Shown piece by piece: positions 1-5,875 of a stretch of 17,326 bases of DNA; the stretch's first letter is position 1, and the number at the start of each line of letters is the position of its first letter. Source of the DNA: an uncultured Oscillospiraceae bacterium (GTDB taxonomy: Bacteria > Bacillota > Clostridia > Oscillospirales > Oscillospiraceae); assembly GCA_934655935.1 (NCBI GenBank), contig CAKUHJ010000030.1, positions 1 through 17,326 on the forward strand. Reading direction: 5' to 3'. Made by a program: the position numbers and the translations under genes. The notes beneath the pieces are model-generated. The model saw nothing but the letters and a program-made list of their open reading frames with translations, was not told where the DNA came from and did not search any database.

Positions 1-1665
1 GAGCAGCCTTCCGATACCCGCGAGAATGCTCTGCTCGCCGCTCTGGACGACGTTCAGCCGCAGATCAAAGCTCTGCAGGAACCAGATGACAATGGTCGCG
101 AGGAAAATGACCGTAAAGGCGCGGGTCAGAAAGTCCTTCGCCTTTTCCCACAGCAGAAGCCCCACGCTTTTGACACTCGGCAGGCGGTAGTTTGGAAGCT
201 CCATGACAAACGGAACCGGGCGGCCCTGGAAGGCCGTCTTGAGCACCAGCGCCGCAAGAATTCCCATGGCGATTCCGAATGCATACAGCCCGATCATGAC
301 CAGGGCCGCATGCTCCGGGAAGAACGCAGCGGAGAAAAACGCGTAGATCGGGATTTTGGCCGAGCAGCTCATAAACGGCGTCAGGAGAATGGTCATGGTC
401 CTGTCCCGCTCGGACGGAAGCGTCCGCGCAGCCATCACCGCGGGGACCGTACAGCCGAAGCCGATCAGCATCGGGACAATGGATTTTCCGGAGAGGCCCA
501 GCCGCCGCAGCAGCTTGTCCATGAAAAAGGCCACGCGCGCCATATAGCCGGTATCCTCCAGAATGGAGAGGAAGAAGAACAGCGTCACAATGACGGGCAG
601 GAAGCTGACCACCGCGCCGACGCCCTGGAAAATACCGTCCACGACCAGACTCTGGACCACCGGATTGATTCCGTAAAGGCTCAGCCCGCGGTCGACCAGC
701 GCGGAAAGCGCGTCGATGCCGCCGGCAAGAAGCCCCTGGAAAAACGCGCCGATCACGTGAAAGGTCAGATAGAAAATCAGCAGCATGATCCCGAGGAAGA
801 CTGGCAGCGCCGTAAAGCGCCCGGTCAGAATTTTATCCGCGCGGATGCTGCGCAGCCGCTGGCGCGAGGCGTGCGGCTTGACCATCGCCCTGGAAACAAG
901 CCCCTCTATGTAGCTGTAGCGCATATCGGCCAGCGCGGCGTTCCGGTCCAGGCCGCGTTCCTGCTCCATCTGGATAACGGAATGCTCGATGAGCTCCTTT
1001 TCGTTTTCGTCCAGCTGCAGCTCCTGCGCAAGCGCCTCGTCGCCCTCAATCAGCCAGGTCGCGGCAAAGCGCGTCTGGACGCCGGCCCGCTGCGCATGGT
1101 CCTCAATCTGATGGCATACGGCGTGGATGCAGCGGTGCACCGGGCCGGGCGCGCAGAAATCGTAGACCTTTGGCGTCTGCTTTGCGCCGGCGGCGCGCAC
1201 CGCCTCCTGAATCAACTCCGCAACGCCGTCCCCCGTCGCCGCGCAGATGGGCACGACCGGAATGCCGAGGCCCTCCGAGAGCTTTTCCACATCAATCGAG
1301 CCACCGTTTTCCGTCAGCTCGTCCATCATATTGGCTGCCAGCACCATGGGCGTCTGCAGCGTCAGCAGCTGCAGCGTCAGATAGAGGTTGCGTTCCAGAT
1401 TGGTCACGTCGACAATATTAATGATGGCGTCCGGCTTCTGATGGAGGATAAAATCCCGCGTTACAATCTCCTCCGCCGTATAGGGCCGGAGCGAATAGAT
1501 ACCCGGCAGGTCGACGACGCTGCAGTTTTTCATGCCCCGGACCTCGCCGGATTTTTGCTCGACGGTGACGCCGGGGAAGTTGCCCACGTGCTGGTTGGCG
1601 CCCGTCAGCTGATTGAAGAGCGTGGTCTTGCCGCAGTTCTGATTCCCGGCCAAGGCAAAAATCAT
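1..1665 (-). CDS. feoB: Ferrous iron transporter FeoB, C-terminus cut by window edge
   Basis: FeoB is the inner-membrane Fe(II) importer: a cytoplasmic G-protein domain joined to a polytopic permease. The visible 555 codons begin MIFALAGNQNCGKTTLFNQL. G1/P-loop GNQNCGKT lies at residues 7-14, the G2 region is around GNFPGVTVE, G3 DLPG is at about 52-55 and G4 NMMD at about 112-115. The membrane half carries both conserved gate motifs with their cysteines (GFGCTVPAVMAAR and FMSCSAKIPIY). The frame is still open at base 1, so the C-terminal end lies outside the window. The start is fixed by AGGAGGAA at 1671-1678 and by an ATGA overlap with the feoA stop, which implies translational coupling. 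No feoC is visible upstream, but one could lie beyond the left edge. Identification is secure. Confidence 0.97.
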   Translation of the reverse strand, partial: MIFALAGNQNCGKTTLFNQLTGANQHVGNFPGVTVEQKSGEVRGMKNCSVVDLPGIYSLRPYTAEEIVTRDFILHQKPDAIINIVDVTNLERNLYLTLQLLTLQTPMVLAANMMDELTENGGSIDVEKLSEGLGIPVVPICAATGDGVAELIQEAVRAAGAKQTPKVYDFCAPGPVHRCIHAVCHQIEDHAQRAGVQTRFAATWLIEGDEALAQELQLDENEKELIEHSVIQMEQERGLDRNAALADMRYSYIEGLVSRAMVKPHASRQRLRSIRADKILTGRFTALPVFLGIMLLIFYLTFHVIGAFFQGLLAGGIDALSALVDRGLSLYGINPVVQSLVVDGIFQGVGAVVSFLPVIVTLFFFLSILEDTGYMARVAFFMDKLLRRLGLSGKSIVPMLIGFGCTVPAVMAARTLPSERDRTMTILLTPFMSCSAKIPIYAFFSAAFFPEHAALVMIGLYAFGIAMGILAALVLKTAFQGRPVPFVMELPNYRLPSVKSVGLLLWEKAKDFLTRAFTVIFLATIVIWFLQSFDLRLNVVQSGEQSILAGIGRLL

Positions 1666-1892
1666 AGCGTTTCCTCCTCTACGGCGATGCTCCGCGCATC
1701 CTCCAGCCGGAGCGTCAGCACGTATCCGCGCAGCGAAAGCTCCATCGGGTCTCCCAGCGGCGCAACCTTGCTGACCACCACCCGCGTGCCCGGAATCAGG
1801 CCCATATCCAGCAGGCGGCAGCGCAGCAGCCCCTCGCCGCCGACGGCTGTAATCACGCCGCAGCGCCCAGCCTTCAGTTCATCCAATGTCAT
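1662..1892 (-). CDS. feoA: Ferrous iron transport protein FeoA
   Basis: A 76-residue SH3-like FeoA protein, a small cytoplasmic partner needed for FeoB-dependent Fe(II) uptake. The typical core is visible: an N-terminal MTLDELKAG segment, then RLLDMGLIPGTRV, then a C-terminal strand pair ending LSLRGYVLTLRLEDA. Length is normal for the family. An AAGGAG site lies a few bases upstream of the ATG at 1892. The stop overlaps the feoB start by four bases (ATGA), so the two genes form one operon. It is led by a sigma-A-like promoter and a DtxR-like palindrome, which predicts iron repression. Confidence 0.95.
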   Translation of the reverse strand: MTLDELKAGRCGVITAVGGEGLLRCRLLDMGLIPGTRVVVSKVAPLGDPMELSLRGYVLTLRLEDARSIAVEEETL

Positions 1893-1913
1893 GTGTCTGG
1901 TCTCCTTGTAAAG

Positions 1914-1932
1914 TTAGGTTTCACGAACTTAA
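1914..1932. promoter_or_regulatory. Putative DtxR/IdeR-type iron operator upstream of feoAB
   Basis: A 19-bp imperfect palindrome, TTAGGTTTCACGAACTTAA on the plus strand, lies 22 bases upstream of feoA. From memory of the DtxR/IdeR consensus (TTAGGTTAGCCTAACCTAA), the minus strand matches at about 14 of 19 positions, with the conserved outer arms best preserved. It would sit just downstream of the predicted transcription start, where a bound Fe(II)-repressor would block feoAB. The match is seen directly. The regulator is inferred, and none is encoded in this window. Confidence 0.6.
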
Positions 1933-1941
1933 GTCAAAAAC

Positions 1942-1970
1942 AGAATACCGCAGAACCGGTCAAAAATCAA
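1942..1970 (-). promoter_or_regulatory. Sigma-A-like promoter for feoAB
   Basis: On the minus strand TTGATT (1970-1965) and TATTCT (1947-1942) are separated by 17 bp, matching a sigma-A promoter well. Transcription would begin near 1935, directly at the edge of the palindromic operator at 1914-1932. A second TTGACT lies at 1937-1932 but has no well-spaced -10. Confidence 0.55.
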
Positions 1971-2057
1971 GGGCGGCCGCCGTGCAGGGTTCACAAAAAT
2001 GTCACGAATGGAGCCCCGCCATATGGTAGACTATTCCCAGAGGAGTGAACCGAAACC

Positions 2058-2468
2058 ATGAATATTTTATTTTTTCTTACGCCGAAGGCCATGTGCGCCT
2101 ATATAGACGCCGACTCCACGCTGCGCCAGGCGATGGAGCGCATGGAAAACTCCGGTTATGCGGCGCTGCCGGTCCTGGACCGGGACGGGCACTACTGCGG
2201 CACGCTCACGGAGGGAGACCTTCTCTGGGCGCTGAAGGGCCTTTGCGTTATGGACCTGCGGCAGACGGAGGCCCATCATATCAGCGAGCTGAAGGCCCGC
2301 CGCACCCTGCACCCGGTGACGGCGGATACGCGCATTGAAGACCTGCTTTCCACCGCGGCCGACCAGAACTTTGTCCCGGTGGTGGACGACAAGGGCGATT
2401 TCATCGGCATCATCACCCGGCGCAGCATCCTGAAATTCTTCCAGGAGAAGGCCTACTTCGCAGAATAA
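2058..2468 (+). CDS. Tandem CBS-domain protein
   Basis: A 136-residue cytoplasmic protein made of one Bateman module. CBS1 spans about residues 12-60 (STLRQAMERMENSGYAALPV, then GTLTEGDLLWAL). CBS2 spans about 75-132 and ends FVPVVDDKGDFIGIITRRSI. CBS pairs usually bind adenine nucleotides (AMP, ATP, SAM, c-di-AMP) and regulate a partner, but no effector domain is fused here, so this is a stand-alone sensor of unknown target. The 136-codon start is preferred over an overlapping frame at 2045 because of the domain match and the GAGGAG site at 2041-2046. It diverges from feoAB. The downstream peptidase gene is 73 bp away on the same strand and may share its transcript. Confidence 0.88.
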   Translation: MNILFFLTPKAMCAYIDADSTLRQAMERMENSGYAALPVLDRDGHYCGTLTEGDLLWALKGLCVMDLRQTEAHHISELKARRTLHPVTADTRIEDLLSTAADQNFVPVVDDKGDFIGIITRRSILKFFQEKAYFAE

Positions 2469-2501
2469 AATTCCCAGTTTTCCAAAAACAGGTTTAAACG
2501 G

Positions 2502-2537
2502 CGGCGCCTCCGGCGATACTAGGCTTCGGAGGTGCTG
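2502..2537 (+). promoter_or_regulatory. Hairpin occluding the ribosome binding site of the M23 peptidase gene
   Basis: The left arm at 2502-2512 pairs with 2527-2537. That gives 11 bp including two G-U pairs, with a 14-nt loop at 2513-2526. The right arm contains GGAGGTG, the only good Shine-Dalgarno sequence for the gene starting at 2542. No T-run follows, so it is not a terminator. The base pairing is visible; a role in holding translation down is inference. Confidence 0.5.
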
Positions 2538-2541
2538 AAAC

Positions 2542-3279
2542 ATGCAACACGAAAGCAACCATGAAAAATCCAGATTTGAAGCTGTCCGGAAATTCTTCGA
2601 GGCCAGGGGCTACTACATAGCCCTGATCCTGTGCATTTTTGCCGTCGGGATCTCTGGCTATCTGTTTGTATCCGGAGCAGTGGAGGAAAAGAACGCGCTG
2701 GAGCAGCCGGCGCTCTCTGTAGCGACCAAGGCGGACGATCCGCAGTCGCACACGCAGCGGCAGACGCAGCCTGCCTCCGCGCCGGCGCAGGACGAGGCCG
2801 CTTCCGGCCGCACGGCGGAGGCCTCTGCCAGCGTGACGCAGGACGAGCTTGTCCGGCAGACGGCGGAAAAAATCCGCGTCTGGCCGCTCTCCGGCGAGCA
2901 GCAGCGCATTTACAGCGTTGACGCGCTCCTGTTCAACGAAACCACAAACGACTGGCGCACGCACGACGGCGTCGATCTGACCGCCGCGTTGGGTCAGCCG
3001 GTTCTGGCCAGCTGCGCAGGAAGCGTGACGGCGGTATACGACGACGAGTATCTCGGAACCACCGTCGTTCTGAGCCACGAGGGCGGCTACACCACGCATT
3101 ACTCCAACCTCGCGGCCATGCCGAATGTCTCCGCGGGCGATGCGGTCAGGGCCGGGGACGTCATCGGCGCAGTCGGAGAGACGGCGCTTCTGGAGGCCGG
3201 TGAGGAGCCGCACCTGCACTTTGCTGTCTGCCTTGGCGGCGCGCCGGTCGACCCGGCACAGTTTATCGGCGAATCCTGA
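2542..3279 (+). CDS. Membrane-anchored M23 metallopeptidase, SpoIIQ-like
   Basis: A 245-residue single-pass protein with a short basic cytoplasmic tail, a membrane helix at about 24-45, a low-complexity Ala/Gln/Ser/Thr linker (about 55-100) and a C-terminal LytM/M23 domain (about 135-242). The zinc ligands and catalytic residues expected of the family are present: H141 and D145 in HDGVD, H186 in THYSNL, and the HLH motif at 224-226. The layout resembles clostridial SpoIIQ, the forespore protein that pairs with SpoIIIAH during engulfment. Unlike Bacillus SpoIIQ, an intact active site is kept, as in clostridial forms. A vegetative cell-wall endopeptidase is the alternative, since spoIIIA genes are not in view. 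GGAGGTG at 2528-2534 sets the start. Confidence 0.88.
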   Translation: MQHESNHEKSRFEAVRKFFEARGYYIALILCIFAVGISGYLFVSGAVEEKNALEQPALSVATKADDPQSHTQRQTQPASAPAQDEAASGRTAEASASVTQDELVRQTAEKIRVWPLSGEQQRIYSVDALLFNETTNDWRTHDGVDLTAALGQPVLASCAGSVTAVYDDEYLGTTVVLSHEGGYTTHYSNLAAMPNVSAGDAVRAGDVIGAVGETALLEAGEEPHLHFAVCLGGAPVDPAQFIGES

Positions 3280-3290
3280 AAAACCAAACG

Positions 3291-3321
3291 AGCCCGCTCC
3301 GGCCTTGCGCCGGGGCGGGCT
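3291..3321 (-). terminator. Rho-independent terminator between convergent genes
   Basis: A 13-bp GC-rich stem (3291-3303 with 3309-3321, one G-U pair) has a CTTGC loop. On the minus strand it is followed by CGTTTGGTTTTT, a U-rich tail, so it best serves the E2-like gene ending at 3338. On the plus strand it follows the peptidase stop by 11 bases but has only a weak tail. Confidence 0.8.
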
Positions 3322-3337
3322 GTAGTCTGTCAATATG

Positions 3338-4756
3338 TCAGTCAATATCGCGGACAACCTCTCCGACCGGCTCGTCCAGCCGCTCCGGATGCGCGAGGAA
3401 GCGCTTCATGTACTTCAGGACCGTTGCGAAATAGAAGCCGTCGCAGATGCGCTCGTCGGTGTTCACGATGTAGTCGACATACTTGCGGTGCACCAGATTT
3501 CCCTCCGCGTCCAGCTCGTTCGCGTGGCGCTTGCAGCCAAAGGCGCAGAAGACGGGCAGATTGCCGAAATCATAGAGGTGGTGCAGAATCGGCGGGATGC
3601 CCAACGAGCCCATGGAGGTAAAGAAGATCGAGCCGTGGAACGGGCTGACCTCCAGCAGGAACTTGGGAAGCAGGCCAAAATAGTCGATCAGCTTCAGAAG
3701 CCACACCGTAAACTTGAACAGCACGCCCGGAATCATGGAGAGGACCTTGGCCGTCTTGTCAAAATCACTGCCCAGGGCCTGGCCCTGAATCGCGGCGACG
3801 CCGGCGTTGAACTTTTCATAGATGATTTCCGGCGTATCGGTCGGCTTCAGGTGAAGCTTCATGATCGATTCCGAAGCGTCGGTGGCCATTTCCGTCTTGA
3901 CGACCATGCAGAACTGAATGTCGTCGTCCCGGGAGAAGACCTGCTGGCCGGAGAGGAAGCGGTTGACCGCCGGATATTTTGCCACCGCGCGGACATAGGC
4001 CGAGAGGAACACGTGCGCGATGCCGAAGTTCGTCATGCCGGCGCGGCGCTTTTCACGGATGTAGCGCTCCATGGCGGTGATCTCCACGCTGTCGCGGATG
4101 CAGTTGGACGCGGCGCAGCGGTCGGGCATGATGTAGTTGGCAACGGTCTGCATGGGCTCGATGGTGCGAAGCTTCCGCCCGTCCGGCCGGTCGCCGAAGG
4201 TTGCGTGATACCGCCCGTCCGTATGCGGCTGCATGGACACCGCCGCCAGGAAGCCTGCAAACAGGAACAGGATATCCGGCAGCGCCGGCAGAAGAAGCGC
4301 GGGGGTGAGCGTCTGCGCGCGCAGGCCCTGCGCCGCAGAGTATACCACCACGCCAAGGGACGCGCCGAGCGCCAGAATGAGCAGCCAGTTGTTCTGAAGC
4401 TTTCCCGCGACCGTTGCCGTATAGAGCGCGGCGATGGCGAGGTAGGCGACCCAGAACACGAACCGCAGCGCAAGCGGATACCCCGCCGCGGAGATTTTGA
4501 AGCCATAGTAGACGGCCAGCAGGTATACCGGCAGCGCCGTCTGGTAAAAGCGTTCCCTGCCGTCCAGCAGGAGAATCAGCGCATAGCTCAGGCAGCCAAC
4601 CACCGGCAGGACAAGCTGCAGCCACACCGTCTTTGGATCCGCGCCTTTCCCGCAGATCGCCGCGATGCGCAGTCCCGACGAGGCCACCAGCGCCAGCGCA
4701 GCCAGCCAGACAAGCACGTTTTTCCGGCTGACATAATAAGAAGTTCTTGTTTTCAT
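3338..4756 (-). CDS. Membrane-embedded E2/CAT-like acyltransferase-fold protein
   Basis: A 472-residue protein in two parts. Residues 1 to about 172 hold about six hydrophobic helices. Residues from about 190 to 460 resemble the catalytic domain of 2-oxoacid dehydrogenase E2 and chloramphenicol acetyltransferase: MTNFGIAHVFLSAYVRAVAK, then a PFHGSIFFTSMGSLGIPPI segment, then TDERICDGFYFA near the end. No lipoyl or peripheral-subunit-binding domain is present, so it is not a normal E2 component. In the diagnostic HxxxDG motif the His is replaced by Glu (E435, with D439 and G440 kept), so classical His-catalysed acyl transfer is unlikely unless another residue substitutes. Substrate and role are unknown. 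No clear Shine-Dalgarno precedes the ATG; see the promoter at 4763-4791. The gene stands alone between convergent and divergent neighbours. Confidence 0.8.
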   Translation of the reverse strand: MKTRTSYYVSRKNVLVWLAALALVASSGLRIAAICGKGADPKTVWLQLVLPVVGCLSYALILLLDGRERFYQTALPVYLLAVYYGFKISAAGYPLALRFVFWVAYLAIAALYTATVAGKLQNNWLLILALGASLGVVVYSAAQGLRAQTLTPALLLPALPDILFLFAGFLAAVSMQPHTDGRYHATFGDRPDGRKLRTIEPMQTVANYIMPDRCAASNCIRDSVEITAMERYIREKRRAGMTNFGIAHVFLSAYVRAVAKYPAVNRFLSGQQVFSRDDDIQFCMVVKTEMATDASESIMKLHLKPTDTPEIIYEKFNAGVAAIQGQALGSDFDKTAKVLSMIPGVLFKFTVWLLKLIDYFGLLPKFLLEVSPFHGSIFFTSMGSLGIPPILHHLYDFGNLPVFCAFGCKRHANELDAEGNLVHRKYVDYIVNTDERICDGFYFATVLKYMKRFLAHPERLDEPVGEVVRDID

Positions 4757-4762
4757 GCTTTC

Positions 4763-4791
4763 ATCATATCAACAGCCACAGGCAAATGCAA
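4763..4791 (-). promoter_or_regulatory. Promoter giving a probable leaderless mRNA for the E2/CAT-like gene
   Basis: On the minus strand TTGCAT (4791-4786) and TATGAT (4768-4763) have an exact 17-bp spacer. The -10 ends only six bases before the ATG at 4756, so transcription should begin at or within a base or two of the start codon. The lack of a Shine-Dalgarno sequence fits a leaderless transcript. This is inferred from spacing only. Confidence 0.55.
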
Positions 4792-4843
4792 TCATAACTT
4801 GCGCTCTGGCGCCAAAATTCGTCTGGAAAAACTGCGCCGGATG

Positions 4844-4852
4844 TGCTAAACT
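4844..4852 (+). promoter_or_regulatory. Extended -10 promoter for the pseudouridine synthase operon
   Basis: TGCTAAACT is an extended -10 (TGn plus TAAACT) lying 33 bases upstream of the ATG at 4886. The -35 region 17 bp upstream (TGGAAA) is weak, as is common when the TGn extension is present. Confidence 0.45.
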
Positions 4853-4885
4853 GACGCTGAATCATACAAAAAGGGTGAACGCGTC

Positions 4886-5509
4886 ATGAGCGGCTTCCGC
4901 TATTACATGCTCAATAAGCCGCAGGGACTGCTGTCCGCCTGCGCCGACCGCACGCGCCCCACGGTCATGGAATGCTTTCCGCCGGAGCTGCGGGAGGGCC
5001 TGCACCCGGTCGGGCGGCTTGACAAGGATACGGAGGGCTTTCTGATCCTGACCGACGACGGAATGCTGGACCAGAGGCTTCTGCGCCCGGAGCGCCATGT
5101 GCGGAAGGAATATGAATTTTACGCCTTCGGCCGGCTCGGCGAGGCGGAGTTCGCCCGGCTGAGCGCGGGCGTCGCGCTGGAGGGCAGCGGCTACCGTACC
5201 CGGCCCTGCGAAACGATCCTTCTGCCGCCGCAGACCATCGGCTCGTGCGAGGCCTTCCTGCCTCAGTTCCGGAAGAGCCGGTTTTTAAAGAACCCGTACA
5301 GGCCCGTCACCCATGGAATCCTTTATCTGACAGAGGGACGCAAGCATCAGGTCAAGCTGATGGTCAAGGCGATGGGCGGGCATGTGTTCTGGCTCCGGCG
5401 GCACGCCATCGGTCCGGTCCGGCTGGACCCGGCGCTGCAGCCCGGCCAGTACCGCGCGCTTTTCCCGCAGGAGCTGGAGGCGCTGCTTCAGACGGAGGAG
5501 AAATCATGA
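4886..5509 (+). CDS. RsuA-family 16S rRNA pseudouridine synthase lacking an S4 domain
   Basis: A 207-residue pseudouridine synthase of the RsuA/RluB/E/F family, which isomerises a specific uridine in rRNA, most likely in the small subunit. The catalytic motif GRLDKDTEGFLILTDDG (catalytic D46) and the C-terminal LTEGRKHQVKLM...GHVFWLRRHAIG signature are both present. Typical RsuA proteins begin with a roughly 60-residue S4 RNA-binding domain. This one starts directly with YYMLNKPQGLLSA, so that domain is absent. No in-frame extension is supported upstream, because the extended -10 promoter lies just ahead. The start has an AAAGGG-type site. The stop overlaps the ATG of a 29-codon ORF. The exact target uridine cannot be read from sequence. 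Confidence 0.9.
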   Translation: MSGFRYYMLNKPQGLLSACADRTRPTVMECFPPELREGLHPVGRLDKDTEGFLILTDDGMLDQRLLRPERHVRKEYEFYAFGRLGEAEFARLSAGVALEGSGYRTRPCETILLPPQTIGSCEAFLPQFRKSRFLKNPYRPVTHGILYLTEGRKHQVKLMVKAMGGHVFWLRRHAIGPVRLDPALQPGQYRALFPQELEALLQTEEKS

Positions 5510-5595
5510 GAAGAAGCGGCCGCGAGATAGCAGGCCGCGCCGAAATCCTGCAGGCCGATGTAAAGAAGCTTCACTGCAAGGAACACAGAAAGTGA
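5506..5595 (+). CDS. Small ORF translationally coupled to the pseudouridine synthase
   Basis: A 29-codon ORF (MRRSGREIAG... ending in a basic KKLHCKEHRK tail) starts in an ATGA overlap with the preceding stop and has a strong GGAGGAG site at 5494-5500. It ends ten bases before the next gene. The product is strongly basic and I recognise no family. It could be a real microprotein, or simply the means by which ribosomes are handed on to the downstream membrane-protein gene. Confidence 0.4.
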   Translation: MRRSGREIAGRAEILQADVKKLHCKEHRK

Positions 5596-5605
5596 GGAAC
5601 CTGGG

Positions 5606-5875
5606 ATGAATGAATTTGAACGCGCGCATCTGCCGGAGGTTTACCGGCCGCTCTCACCCTGGAGCTATTTCGGGCTTGAGATCCTGTATGCGCTGCCGGT
5701 AATCGGCTGGGTTTTCCTGATCTGCCACGCGCTGGGGAGCCGGAACGTCAACAAGCGGAACTTTGCGCGCAGCTTTTTCTGCGTCTATGTCGTGCTTCTG
5801 ATTCTGGCGCTGGCGCTCTACCTTACGGGCGCGCTTGCCTCGTTCCGGGACGTCGTTCCCGGTACGACGGTTTAG
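5606..5875 (+). CDS. Small two-helix membrane protein, function unknown
   Basis: An 89-residue protein with hydrophobic helices at about 21-43 and 54-77, separated by a charged turn (SRNVNKRNFARSF). The start follows a GAGG site at 5594-5597. The LSPWSYFGLEILYALPVIGW and NKRNFARSFFC segments resemble a small membrane family I have seen in many Clostridia, but no function is known to me. It is the last gene of the pseudouridine synthase operon. Its stop overlaps the stop of the opposing SpoIIE-like gene by four bases, so the two transcripts must overlap at their 3' ends. Confidence 0.75.
   Translation: MNEFERAHLPEVYRPLSPWSYFGLEILYALPVIGWVFLICHALGSRNVNKRNFARSFFCVYVVLLILALALYLTGALASFRDVVPGTTV

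Noticed and set aside
310..1911. Long open frame on the plus strand opposite feoA-feoB
   Set aside because: It is antisense to two well-supported genes, rich in Arg/His/Gln as expected of a mirrored GC-rich frame, and has no domain or ribosome binding site support.
2469..2541. Terminator between the CBS gene and the M23 gene
   Set aside because: The hairpin there lacks a T-run and overlaps the next ribosome binding site, so it is better read as a translation-control structure.
3335..4849. Plus-strand 504-codon open frame opposite the E2/CAT-like gene
   Set aside because: Shadow frame: the minus strand shows membrane helices and a recognisable domain, while the plus product is low-complexity and charged.
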